Positions 1 to 14,384 of a stretch of 64,000 bases of DNA are shown one piece after another. Each line of letters starts with the position of its first letter. Positions within the stretch are counted from its first letter, which is position 1. The DNA is taken from contig CM119271.1 of assembly GCA_051294375.1 (NCBI GenBank), positions 304,721 to 368,720 of the forward strand. Direction: 5' to 3'. The DNA comes from Paraspadella gotoi (taxonomy: Eukaryota; Chaetognatha). Below the pieces are notes generated by a model. It saw only the letters and a list, made by a program, of their open reading frames with translations, did no database searches and was not told the origin of the DNA. Both the position numbers and the translations under genes were made by a program.

Positions 1-19
1 CTACTCGTCCCCTCCTTTT

Positions 20-3000
20 TCAAGCGTTGTAAGTAGTGGCGACGGCCTCTGGCCGACTGTCGGGCACGGCGTAGGTCCAGCCGGGCCTCTCCACTCGCCC
101 GTACTGGATGTCCATGAGCCGCTGATAGAGAGTTTTCCAAAGGGGCGTCTTCGGCTTCATGCTGGGGATGAGGAGTCGGTCGCCACAGTAGAGGATCGAC
201 TCGATGGGGGCGACGACGCAGGCCGTGCCGCAACCGAACATCTCGAGGAGGCGGTTTTGCCTCAGGGCGGAGGTGACGTCCTTCATAGTGAAGGTGCGCG
301 AGCTTACCTGTAATGAGGTGTTTTTATTCATATCAAATACAGATGCATACAAACATTAACAGCAAAAAGATAAACGGTTACTAAGTAAAAATAACCCCCA
401 CCTAAAAAAAATGATTTAAAAAAATAAAAATCTTAAAAACATAAGGATCGTCGCAATTGTATAAAAAAATATGGACCAATGACAAACTTTGACACTCAAA
501 AAATCAAATTCGGAGGCGTGGGTTCGAATCCCACCGCTGCCACCACAACGAAGGAAGTAGGCGTGGTTTATTAAGTGAGAAATAGGAGGAGTTTTATTGA
601 CATAAGAACACGTTGGAATGATGATAATTAACATACAAAATATGTAGATTATGCAGAGAAAAGGCAGGCAATAAACAATATAACAAATAGTCCATAAGGA
701 GTTTGATGTTTGATGAGAGAGAGAGAGAGAGAAAGAGGCCAAATCGTTTTCGGACGAATCAGCAGCGGCAGCAGCAGAGGCAGCCAGAAAAAAAGAAAGA
801 AATCAAAAGGCAGCAGCAGCAGAAGCAACAGGAGAAAAGAGAGAAAAAGAAAGAAAGCCCCTGCAGAGCCCAAATCGTTTTCGAATCAGCAGAAGCAGCT
901 GCAAACTAGTTTTTTTTCCGATGAATCAGCAACTGGGGAAAAGAGAGAGAGAGCTACATATAATTAAAAAGAGAAAAGAGAGAGAAGGAAACATAAAAAT
1001 AAAAATGGAGGAAATTTGTTTGTTTTGATAAAACAAACAAAACATATTTAATAACTGTCCTCACCCGATTTCAAGGACCTCGATGATGAGAAGCTGTATA
1101 TAAATTTTCAGCTTCATACACACAAATTTAATCATCAAAAAGGCGATCTATAAATTGGAACGCCGACAACGACGACAACAACGACGCCACTTATGTGCAA
1201 AACCACAGCAAAATAAATAAAATAAATATTTCTACATATATATAAAAGTAAATACTAAAAGTACGGTAATGCTAGCGTTTTGATGAATTATTCAGTTCTC
1301 ATTCGTCTAACATAACGTATTAAATAACAAAATAGTCATAAAATAATGGAAGGATCACCATTTGGTGATGGCTCGCCTGTATCTGGATATTACTATCTAG
1401 GAAAAAAGTTAGAAATATTTTTTTTTAAAAGTTCATTTATTCAATAAAAAATATACAAAACATGGGTAAAACATTCTCAATATTTGGTATGCCCTCCCTC
1501 GGCATCGACCACTGCCTGCATTCGTCTGGGCATGCTCTCGTAAAGCGAATTGAGGTACGAAGGTGAAATGTTTTTCCACACCTTTAGCGCAATTCTTTTC
1601 AGCCCCGATGTTGATGTTGCGCGTTCTCGACTTTGCATCTTTTTCATCTGCGACCAAAGCGATTCAATTGGATTGAGATCGGGGGAGTTCCCCGGCCAAC
1701 CAGAGAATAAGTTGATATGATGATTGGCATGCCACTGCTTCGTCGTAGCGGCTCTATGCGCAGGAGCTCCGTCTTCCATAAAGCGATAGGATCCACGATT
1801 TCCGCGCTTCAGAAAAGATTTTATGTTTGCCTTCTTTAATATGTCCTGATAACGTACTGCATTGATGGTGCCATTGACAAAAACCAGCTTGCTTTTTTTC
1901 GTCCTTGTGATGGCACCAAAGACCATGATTTTGACCGGGTGCTTCGTTGTAGTTGCGACACACTCCGGAAGAAAAGCTTCACCAGAGCGACGCCGAATAA
2001 ACTGCAACCTGCCATTTTCTCGAATCTGAATCCACGATTCATCAGAGAAGGCAACCTTTGACCAGTCAGCGACGGACCAATGGAGATGATCTTGTGCAAA
2101 CTTGAGACGCTTTGCTTTGATTTTCTCTGTCTTTAAGCTTGTCTTTTGAGGTGTACGAGCTGAAAGTCCTGCTGCGACCAGACGGTTGTTGACCGTTCTT
2201 CAATCAACATTAACGCGGTGCTTTGTAGCTTTCCTCCATTCCTTATTCAGCTCAGACGCCGACTTTTTTCGATCCGCTAAGCAGAGTCTTTCAAGAATCT
2301 GGTCTTGAGCTGGTGTGGTACTTTTTGGTCTTCCAGAGCGTGCTGACACACCAAATGTTTTTGATTTGTTGTATCGCCGTAAAAAATTTGCAATGGTGAA
2401 ACGAGGGATTCCAAGTCTATTGCTGATGAATTGTTGTTGCGTCTTTCCCTCTTTTCTCAGAGCTACAATTGCACCTTTATGAACCAAAGAGAGGGGCTGT
2501 CTATTCGGCATAACCAAATTTAAAAAAATGAAAAAAATAACTAACTCAATTTGAAATAGAAACAAATAACTCAATACCAAGAATTGTGGAAAACTAAAGG
2601 CGATTTTTTCCGCCATTTTTCACTTGAGGTAGCAATCTTATTTTGCCTCTAACTTCTATACGGTTGGATCTACGAAAAAATGGAAGGAAGCAACTGAAAG
2701 GAAATTTAGTGTAGAATCTGAAACATCCTGATTTTTTAAAAATCGAGCAAGTTTTCGAGTAGATATCCTCAAGTAAAAATGTTTCTAACTTTTTTCCTAG
2801 ATAGTAGGATTAAAGAGCCGAAATCCATGAAGGGTATAGGTTCCCAACTGATGACCTTGTATTTAAACAGAGAAAAAAAAATCTTAAAAGCATAAGGATC
2901 GTCGCAATTGCATAAGAAAAATCTGGATTGACGACAAATTTTGATACTAAGAAAAATCAAATTTGAAAAAAAAAAATTAATTTATAAACAGAAAGAAAAA

Positions 3001-6000
3001 GAAGAAAAGAATAAATAAAGAATAGAAAGGAAAGAAAGAATATAAAAGAAGAATAGAAAGGAAAGAAAGAATAGAAAGGAAAGAAAGAATAAAAAGGAAA
3101 GAAAGAATAGAAAGGATAGAAAGAAAGGAAAGAAAGAATAGAAAGGAAAGAAAGAATAGATAGGGGAAAAAAAGAAAATTAATTTATAAACAGAAAGAAA
3201 AATTTTATTTTGCGATTGTCAATTTACAGTTACAGTTTCTGAAAGAAAAAAAAAACATTTTTCATTGTCAAAAGAATAAATATAAAACAGTAAAATAACT
3301 TATTTTCGAGTTTAATTTTTAGCAAGTGCTAAGACTGGAGTAACATTATTGAAGGTACTTTTGTTTTACTTTAAGCACGCATAAGCGAGCAGTTTGATCG
3401 AATGCGACCTCTCTAAACACTGTCAGCATTCCCAGACAAAAGACAAAGTGAAACTTGAATCAGACTGACGAAGTGAAGTAAAGACTAAAGTGAAATAAAA
3501 ACCCGATGTTACTATAGCAAAATGATAACATGCACGAATGCGATGCCTAATTTTACGAGTTCAATCCCAATTCAATTTTTTTTAAAATAAAAACACAGAG
3601 AGAGAGAGAGAGAGAAAGAGAGAGAAGAAAGAAATCAAATGGCAGCAGCAGAAGCAGCAGGAGAAAAGAGAGAAAAAGAGAAAGCCCCTGCAGAGCCAGC
3701 TGCAGACTCAAAAGGCAGCAGCAAAAGCAGCAGGAGAAAATAGAGAAAAAGAATAAGCCCCTGCAGAGCCAGCTGCAGACTCGTTTTTTTTCCCTATGAT
3801 TATGAATCAGTGAATATTTAAAAACTTACACTCGAAATATAAAGGTGCCCCTATAAAAATTTTTTTTCCCAGTATGTATCCCTATCAGAGCATACGATTC
3901 TACTTAGTAGTCTAAATAAAAAAAAATGAAAAAATCAGACATAACCTTAGTCCCCCAAAAAAATTACCCATTCCATCTCTTTCTGTTCAGCCTTTTAGAT
4001 ATTATGAGGTTCTCATTAATGATTTTCTTACAGAAATGATGTGTGATATCTATTTCGAAAACCAGGTCAGAAAGTAATATAACCTTGTGTTGTATACATG
4101 TTCCCTCTATCTCCAGAATACAACACCAACAACCCTCTCCCATTAATAATATATTTTCAGATTTAGATTATCAAAAACCAAAATTAATATAAATAATAAT
4201 AATATTGAAAATATAGAATTTATAATATGAAAATTTGCAAATTACTTGTTTCACTATTTTCTATTTTTATATTTTATGAAGGATTTAGTATTTAATCTTA
4301 TTATTTAATCAAATATATATTGCTTTCTTTCTTAAAAATGTTTTATTTATCTAATAATTCAATTTGGGAAGGGGAAGTCAGTGTTGTCTTCTGGTTAGAT
4401 TACTATCTGTCCTAGTTTTCTAATAGATATCACACATCATTTCTGTTAGAAAGTCATTAATGAAAAATCATAATATCTAAGAGGCTGAACAGAAAGGGGT
4501 GGGAATGGATAATTTTTTGAGGGGTGACCAAAGTTATATATGATTTTTTTTACCAATAGGGATAAGACTACCATGTAGAATTGTATGTTCTGATAGGGAT
4601 ACATACCGGGGAAAGGTCTATAGGGGCACCTTTATGTCATGAATATAATTTTAAAATTATATTTTTTCTTTATTCTACTTTTTAATTATTTCTTTTTTGA
4701 ATAATTTTTATCTTTTATTTTTATACAATGGGAAGGTCATCAGTTGGGAACCTATACCCTTCATGGATTTCGGCTATTTAATCCCAATATCCAGGTATAG
4801 GCGAGTCATCACCAAATGGTGATCCTTCATTGTTGCTTATCTTATATTTTAAATGTATATCTTGAATGTTTATCTGAAACAGAACAAAGCCCTGGCATCA
4901 CAGCATTATTAATTTTAGAGAAATTTTATTCAGGTTTTGTAATAATTTGTAATTTGTAAATAAATAAAATAAGTTAAATAATTAGTTTAATAATAAGTTA
5001 ATAATTAAGGGTATGTTAATGTAAAGTTAACATTAAGTTAATTGGTAATAGTTAAAAAATAAATTAAATCAGAGAGTTAAATAAGTTAAATAAGTTATTT
5101 AAATAATATTGTTGATGTTATTATTATAATTATTATTTAGTGGTTTATTTTTGTTATTTTTTCCTTATCATTTTTATTAGGAACTATCATGTATATTGTA
5201 TAATCTTTTTTTTTTTTTTTTAAATTTTAATGAATATTATAAAATCTAAGACTTAAAATAGTGAAACAAGTAATTTTGCAATTTTCATAATAGAAATATA
5301 ATAATAAGCAATTTAGGTAGTCAATAAGTACATTGTTTCTAACTACATATATATGTACTATAAAAAATTTTTTTCAATATCTCGTTTGCTTTTTGTGGAA
5401 GATGGCGCAAGAGAACGTGGTTATAACTAAGTTTAAGTAAGGATTCTTAATGCTAAAACACAAACATTTAAACAGTCTGTCTACACTAGGGGGAGGTTCT
5501 GACTATTACAACAGCTTTCGCGGACGTTTTTTTTTCCTGTTCTTTATATCAATGTAAGAATGTAAGAAGCCAAACATAAATCTACCTTAAACCCCCCGAT
5601 CTCTTTCGCCAGGCTGAGGAGACTGTTCCGCGTGACGCCGGGCAGAATGACGCCCGTCTCCAACGGCGGCGTCATTAATTCCTTCTCTCCATCTTCGTTG
5701 ATCCAAAACATGAAGATGTTCATCGTCCCGACTTCGGTGAGCTGGTGATCATTGCCGTAAAGCCACAGCACCTATGGAAAGAGATAGAAAAGAAAAGGAG
5801 TTAAGAATGGGCGTTTTAACCGATTAACGGTTAAACGTTAATCACCGATTAAAAATAATTCTAACCGATCGGTTAATTTGGTAAAATTAACCGGTCAATT
5901 TACTAATTAGACATCGTGAATTTCCTTTCTTTTCGTTGTGGTTGCGTAATTGGAAAACTCATATCCCTCAAATCTTTCAACTTTCATTTTTCATATTCAC

Positions 6001-9000
6001 TAATTTATAGTAGTTAATTGTTAAAAATATTTATTATAACTTTTAGTTCAAAGATTTTATCTTTGTTGTACATTGCATAATGTATTGTTTATAATGTTTC
6101 TCTCTCTCTCTCTTTTTCCCTTTCACCATTTAATTTCTTTTCACAATCTTTTCACAATCTTAACCTGTCCTCACATCTGACCACTATTCTTTTCTCATCT
6201 CTGTGTTGGAAACTTTGCCCTCTCTCTCTATTTTTCTCTCTTTCTCTCTCTTCTTCTTTTGCACAAAAAATAATTTCAAAATTCACAAAACAATTCCCAA
6301 AACTTTTCTCCCCCATTTTAGATTATATATGTAACTATATATATATAACTATAACTATAACTATATATATAACTATATATATATATAGAGTTCAGACTTG
6401 AATCTTACCCCCCTAATCGATCTTCCCACACGCACAATTGTTTTACAAAGTTGTTTTATTTTTTATAGCTGAAGAATCGTTAAGGATTTTGCTATCTTTT
6501 GGATTATATTTTTTTTTACATATGAATCAGTGACTAGAGAAAAGAGAGAGGGAGAGAGACATATAATTAAAGGAGAAAAGAGAGAGAGAGAGAAAGAAAT
6601 ATAAAAATAAAAGAGAAAATTTGTTTGTTTTGATAAAACGTAAACAAAACATTTAATAACTGTCCTGACTCAATTTTAAGCACATCGATGATGAGAAGCT
6701 GTATATAAATTTTCAGCTTCATACACCCAAATTTAATCATAAAAAAGGTGATCTATAATTTGGAACGCCGACAACAACAACGACGACGACGCCACTTTTG
6801 TGCAAAACCACAGCAAAATCGTCGCAAACGCAAAGCGATTGCGATGATAAAAACACATGTTTCGGCTAGGTTGTTAGCCTTCTTCAGTGCAAATTTAGTT
6901 TGTGAAATTTCACAATATATGATAATGAGAGAGAGAGAGAAAGAGAGCTCTTTCTTCATATTATTATTTTACCATATTAAAAAAAATAAACTATCAACTT
7001 TATATTTTCACCTTCACTTTCATTTATTTCAATGTTTATTATTTAACAATGTAGTTATTTATTACTTTCGTAGTTTCAAATTTTAATCACGTTACTGCTT
7101 ACTTATTTACATTGCCTAAATGTATTTTACTGTACTAACTGAATTTCAATTTCCTTTTAATTTCCCTTTCTCAATCTTACTGTCCTTAACATGTAATCTA
7201 ACATTCTCTTTCTCTCTCTTTCTCTCTCATTGTCTCATTGAAGAAGGCTAACATTTTGCATAAAAAGAGCAAAGAAATGTCCCTCTTTAAAATGACGGGG
7301 AAGAGACAATTTTAATTATAAAAAGTTAATTCCGGTAAACTCACTTTACCACCTCCAACATTAGTTGATTTTTTTTTTGTTTTTTGTTATTACAATTTTT
7401 CTTTCATGAATTCCTTTTTAATTTATTTTTATTGAAAATAAAAATTATTTTTTGTTACTTAGTTTTATCATTATAATGATAGTTGGCAAATTAACCGATT
7501 TTAACGGTTCACCGGTTAAATTTTAGCATTTTAACCAATAATTAAAATTTTTAAGAATCGAAAGAAAGAAATTGGTTCAAACAATATAAAAAAATCTTAA
7601 AAATATAGTGATCTCGCCAAACGTTATTATCAAAGAAAATTAATGAAAAAGTCCGGAGAAAAAAACGAATGATTGATGCGATAACAAATTATTGATAAAA
7701 TAATAATTGATTGATATAATAATAATTGATTAATGTAATAGTAATTGATTATTCATGCGATGATAACCAAATGATTGATACCATTATTGTCATTCATTGA
7801 TATGATAATAATTATTCATTGACGCGATGAATCATTCATTATAAATAAAACAAACAAATGCCTGTATGAGTGAGAGAGAAAGATAGAAAGAAAAAAAAAA
7901 GTTCAACCGTTATAGAGCTGAATTAGTTTTTAAATAAATCAGAAGAGGCAGCGCCTGACAAAAAAAAGAATATATATATAATTTAAAAAAAAAAAAATGT
8001 TGCAATTATTTACAATTAAAAATTATTATAATTTTTTTTTAATTGGAAGTTATAAAAATGTGTATTTTTATTTATATTAAAATTTAGATATAGCTTATAA
8101 TCAAAAAGGTCTTTTAAAATCATTTAAAATCATTTTTCATTAGCATTTAGTATTCTATATACTAATTTGCATATTATAATAAATAATTTGCATATTGCAG
8201 TAAATCATAATAAAGTGAAAATTTAAACAAAAAATACTTAAATCAATATAAAACATAAAAATTTCAAAAATATTTTAAGATAAAAAGCTATATCTAAATT
8301 TTTAGCTTACTATGATTGGACACTTTTATAAAAATTTATCGTAATTTATAGTAGTTTTTATTTAAATCAAAACTATATAAACGTAATAGTTTTTATATAA
8401 TAAAAGAAAGAAGTTACAAAGAAGCTAAAGCGATCCAAAATCACGCCGTCTGGCGAAATAATTATCATTAATTTAATAAATAAGCTATCATTAGCCATAG
8501 CCAATGAAATTTAAATGTTAATGTATACAGCGTTAAAATAATCTATCATGACCATAGATTATAGTATTAAAATATTTTTAGTCAAAAAATATTTTTTCTG
8601 AGGGTACTCGCCTAATTAAAATCATTATATTATATAAAGAAAAAAACATTTTTTTTAAATCTTAAAATTTTTGGATGGATTCTGATAAGAGCATAAAAAG
8701 TTAAACAAGAAATACAATTACAGCTTTTAAAAATTCTTAAGTTTTCTTAGTAAAAATCTAAAAAAACCGATAAAATCATCAAAAGATGATGATGATGATA
8801 ATTTTTTACAGTTTTTCTTATGTTTGACATACTTATGATAAAAATATTTAAAAAAGACTTATACTTTGTGCAGACAACTTTTTATGAGCTGTCTGAATCT
8901 GGTCTTAAAATTTAAAATTTCTCCAAAAAAATTTTGGCCTTTCCTATCTATAAATAAATATTTAAAAATAATTATTAGGGTATAGACTATAGAACCATAT

Positions 9001-12000
9001 AAGAAATTTTTTGTCCATTGAAAGTATACTTAATAAAAATGTATAAATTTTCGTACTCGCTCTAATATTTTCGACTCACCCCATTGAGTGCCGCTACCCC
9101 TACTATCATGCCCTTGACTTTGGTGGTTCAAGGCCTACATCCTTCTTCCAAGATAATGACTTTGCAGGTCCCTGCAAGATTTCAATCAAAACTCCTGGCT
9201 ACCTAGCTTCGCTATTAATGAAGTAGTACAATATTTCGAAGAATGTTTTAATTGTATTATTGGAGTGATTGATTGATAGATTATCCCAATCACCTGCTGA
9301 CAGCCGTGCTTTTGCTCGGCGTGTTTCTGCACGTAGAGAGTTGGCGCATAATTGGCGCCCATCTTGGTGTTGCCCGAACCGCCCGGCCATGCCCGGACAA
9401 AGCTGGGATCGGCCAAGAGAGAGACGGGTTTGAACCCCGTCGGGTAGTACGGGCCCACGGGGCCTGAGAGAGCAGGATAAAATAGGGGAGATTTTGAATG
9501 TTTGAGAAAGAGAAGAAAGCGATATTTCATTTCGGCGCATAAGAGATGAAGAATTAACATTGGGTTTTCAATCTCTTTTTTCTTTCTTACCTGTAAGGAC
9601 GAAGAGCAGAGCGGAGGTGCCGGCTCCAACGCCGAGGGATGCTTCAGTGGAGATCATTGTTGGGCGGATATAGAGAGACGCCTCTGACGATCGGGGGACC
9701 CACTTGGCGTCGAGTGACACTGGGTATAAGAGGGGAACTGGTAATAGTCAAAGGCCAATTGGTTGCGGCCTTTCAATCGGAAATTTAAGTTATAGATTTT
9801 GTTTGCGTATGCGCGAGCGCGAAATAATATCAAAATCCCTTAAACATTAAGCGAGTCACCCCCTTCTCATTTCAGCCGAATCGGACGCGCGACACTCGTG
9901 AAAAAAGCGTCGGACAGAAATTCGCTTTACCGTCAATCTTGACATGAAGGCGACAATTTCGTTTTCGCGAGACCCATCTTTTCGGCCTCCGTTGCTTTTT
10001 TGTTTTTAATTACTTTTTTTAAATCCCCAATCTTCCCCACATTTTTCCCGTCCGATTTTCGTTGCATACATGAATGCTAAAGATCACGAAGACGACGACG
10101 TATCATGAGTGCGTGAATCTAGAGTGCACGTTAGCGTGTACCGGATCAAGGCCGCTTTCGATCAGAGGACGTTAGAAAGTAAAGGGTCGGCGTGAGCGGG
10201 CGCGCCTTTGCGCCATGACGGGCGATTGAGACAAGTTCTCTTCTGTAGTCATGGAACCGCACAGCGTGTTGTCGAGCGTCGTGCGCCTGCGCGGCGTTAC
10301 TTACTTTCAACAGAACTACATCCGGTTGGGTCTCTTGGGCGCCGGCGGTTTCGGCAAAGTGTGGAACGGGTTCAGGCTCTCCGACTGCAGTCCCGCCGCA
10401 ATTAAGGTATCATTGCGATGCATTCTTGGCAGGTTGGCAAGATAAAGGAGGGAATATGGTAGGTCATCGGTTTCATTTCTAGATGGTTGTGGTGTTTTAT
10501 CAAATATCCAATCACACCAGAAAAGGACTTCTTTTTCCCAGGAAGTCGAGATGCGTAAGGTGCCCCAATGGGGAAAACTCAACGGCGAGCGTGTCCCCAT
10601 GGAGGTCGTCTTCATGGTGAAACTCGGAGGAGCGGAAGGCGTCATCGGTCTCATGGACGTCTGCGTCGACGAAGACAAGGAGAAGTATTTGATTGTCATG
10701 GAGCGACCGAACAGGGTGAACCATAGAGATAGAGAGTATGGGATATGGGGAAAATGTGTTGAAGATTGTACGAAATTGGTACGACCAATTTAAAAAAAAT
10801 CATTCATTCAATAAACAAGCTGTCTTGCACACGACTTTGGGTTGCGGACTCCTCTAACAAAATAATAACATAGCAGGATCATGCGAGGTTTAAATCAAGA
10901 CTTTCAGAGTTCCTGGCTACCCTGTGTAATATATGAGTATAGAATACCTCTCACCTCCCTTCCTCAGTCGTCACCCACTCCTCCCCTCCTCACTCCTCAG
11001 TCGTCACCCACTCCTCCTCCTTCCTTCCCTCAGTTTCTCGACCTTTTCGACTACATCTCCCAGCGTCGGAGCCTCGGCGAGACAGAATCGCGCCGGATCT
11101 TTGGCCAAGTGGTGCGCGCCGTCACCGCCTGCGAAGAGCACGGCGTCTTTCACGGTGACGTCAAGGACGAGAACGTCGTCGTCGATCTCGACACGGGAGA
11201 CGTCAAGATCATCGACTTTGGCGGAGCCAGGATTTTGAGAAGAAGGTTGGGGAAGGGGTTGTTACCCTTTTGACCAAGTGCAATTGATTGTTGGCGGATC
11301 GACAAACCGTGTGAAAAACAAGTTCATCGCCTATATATTTCCAGTCAATTTTTCGCCAATTTTTCGTCCTTTCTTCTTCCTTATTTTCAAGTCACTATCG
11401 CACCTTCCTCGGCACCGGCCTATGGAGCCCGCCCGAATGCCTCCGCCGACGGCCCTTCACCGCCGAGCGGGCGACCGTCTGGTCTCTCGGATGCCTCCTT
11501 TACGACATGCTCTTCGGCGATATTCCCTTCAAGACCAACGCCGCGGCGCTGGAGGCGCGCCTCCGGTTCCGCGACGGCGGCGGCGGCGCCAGCAAGGAGG
11601 CGCGCGACCTCATAGCGGCCTGCCTTCGTCCAGAGCCCGAGAAGAGGCTGTCGTTAAAGGAAGTGGCGGCGCATCCGTGGACGAGGAGGGCGACGGCGCC
11701 GTCGGGAAGGGTGGCGGCGACGGTGGGGGCGGGGTGGAGGCCCGCCAAGGAAAGAAGGGAGCGCAGGATGGGGGCTGGAGGGGACGGGGGTGGCGGCGGA
11801 TGCGGCGCCGCAGAAGCCGGTGACGTCGGGGATAAAGTGTTGTGGGGGAGAGCGAGCGCGTGGGAGAGGAGGAAGAGGGAGGATGGGAGAAGCGGAGGGA
11901 GAAAGAGGGAAGAAAGATTCGAAGACGAGATAGAGGAAACAACGATGACGAAAGAGAGGCAAAATGGAGAGAGAGGGGGAAACGGAGGAGGAAGAAATCA

Positions 12001-14340
12001 CGCGGGAATTTTCCGCAGGGTCGACCACAACAACAACAACGACGATGCCAACTACCCCGTGATCGAGATGGAGGGAATTTACAAGGGAATGGAACAGTGG
12101 ATGAATCACGACGAAAAATCCAGGATGGTCGTCCGAGTTTAAAACATCTTTTTAATCTGTGTGTGTATGTCTTATGTTTTTTTAAAACAAACCACGCCTC
12201 GCTTGTCATTTATTCGCGCGCGGGATTACGATGTGAGGAATTTATCTATTTATTTATTTATTTATTGGGCGGGGGGGAGATGCGAGCGGCGAGCGGTACG
12301 GTTTATTATTCTTGCCGATACAGATTAAGTGCGATGCGTCGTATTACGTGATTCCAAATGCAATGTATATGAATATTGAATAATACAATTTTTCATCATT
12401 AAAAATATCCTCACTAGGATTTATTTCCAACCAAAAAACGGCAGGTTTAGGCTTTAGCCTTAGGCCAACCCGTTCGAAGAAAGAATCCTCACCCAACTTG
12501 GCGATGAGCTTAATGAGCTGATCACCGTCGAAGTTGGGCAAACAGGCGCGAGTGGCCGAGCTGTTCATGCGCTCCATGTTGAGCTCCGGCCGGAAGAGGC
12601 GAATGACGTCGTCGTCAACGCCGCGGTAGGCCTTCATCCCTTCGAAAAGCTCGCCAGCGTAGTGAAGGACTTTGGCCGCAGGGTGGAGGTCGAGGGAACG
12701 GACGGGGTGGATCTGACGAGCGGAATTTACAATTTAACATGTATTAATGAAAGTTTTTAAGTTTTATTGATCAAAAGGTAAATAAGATTGAATATGAATC
12801 AAATTAAAATGCTGAGGCTATCAAATTTGTCTAACAGATCTTGTAGAAGAAAGGGAGGTTTTGGTGATGGAAGTCGTTTTGTGAATCGTGAAAGTCTGTT
12901 TGGGCGATTGCCTGGTGGAAAATATGGGATGGACGTAGAAATAAAATTTCGAGAAAACATTTAAGCCTCTCAATAGTTTGAGTAGCCGCGCTCAATGGGG
13001 TGAGTCAAAAATTTAGAGCGAGTACATGCTCAAACGAAAATTTATACATTTTTAAGTATACTTTCAATGGACAAAAAAATTGTTATATGGCTCAATAGTA
13101 CCCTAGTAATTATTTTTTTAATATTTATTTATAGATAGGAAAGGCCAAAAAAATTTTTGAGAGATTTTACATTTTAAGATCAGATTCAGATAGCTCATAA
13201 AAAGTTGTCTACACAAAGTATAATTCTTTTTTAAATATTTTTATGATAAATAGGTCAAAAATAAGAAAAATTTAAAAAAATTATCATTATTTTTCCATGA
13301 TTTTATCGGTTTTTTTAGATTTTTACTGAGAAAACGTAAGAATTTTTAAAAGCTGTAATTATATTTCTTGCTTAACTTTTTATGCTCTATCAGAATCCAT
13401 AAAAAATGTTAAGATTTTTAAAAAAATTTATTTTCATTTCATTTCAAATTATTTCTCAAACGAAAAAAGAAAGGATATATTATAATAATATAATAATTTT
13501 AATTAGGCTAGTACCATCAGAAAAAAGTTTTTTTGACAAAAATATTTTATTACTATAATCTATGCTCATGATAGCTTATTCTAATGCTGTATACATTAGC
13601 ATTTCAATTTCATCGGTTATGGCTATCAATAGGGTCCAACTCCGGAAGTAATATAAAATTTAAACTATTAGTAAAGTTTTTTAGTTGACTTTACTAACTA
13701 ATTAAGTAATCATATTTACAAAAAAACTACATTAAATATCTTGATTAATACATGAAATATTACTTGTCTTTATTTGCATTATAAATTTTTTTTCTGAAAT
13801 CAAAAATTTTTTTGATGGATTCTGATTGAGCAATGAGCATAATTACAGCTTTTAAAAATTCCTACATTTTTTAAATGAAAATATAAAAAAAAAATAAAAT
13901 CATCGAAAGATAATGATAACGATTTTTTACGGTTCTTATTTTTCACTCGCTTATCTTAAAAATAATTAAAAAAGAATATACTTTGTTTAGACAACTTTTT
14001 ATGAGCTATCTGAATCTGGTCTTAAAATTTAAAAATTCTAAAAAAAAAATATTAAAAAATTAATTATTTGGGTATAGACTCTAGAGCCATATAAAAAAAT
14101 TTTTTCCACTGAAAGTATACTTAAAAATGTATAAATTTTCGTTTGAGCATGTACTCATTCTAAATTTTTGACTCACCCCATTGTGTGGGGCTACCCCTAC
14201 TCTCAAGAATGTACCTTGGGCTTATGCCATCCGTTCCCCGACGTCCACTCGACGCTTAACATGTGATCGGAAAAGAGAGAACCGAATCGGATGGAACTGT
14301 AGTCGGTCGGGGGTGTTCCACCTGAAGGTGATTAAGGGGT

Positions 14341-14384
<44 letters not shown>

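Larger units (their letters stand above)
1347..2858. repeat. Short palindromic repeat split by the Tc1 insertion
   Basis: The flanks 1347-1392 and 2805-2858 together match, in reverse complement, the uninterrupted copy at 4735-4830. One end carries the palindrome ATCACCAWWTGGTGAT. It is the host sequence into which the Tc1-like element jumped, and serves as an internal pre-insertion reference. Confidence 0.75.

Noticed and set aside
6748-7086. 112-codon plus-strand ORF
   Set aside because: Lies in the composite repeat and AT-rich DNA; no family signature.
7150-7260. Possible hammerhead on the plus strand near CATTGAAGAAGGC
   Set aside because: Only a partial inverse of the 6842 hairpin; CTGATGA and GAAA core are missing.
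11610-12209. 199-codon minus-strand ORF opposite the kinase tail
   Set aside because: Shadow of the GC-rich plus-strand kinase exon; Arg/Pro/Ser-rich with no domain.
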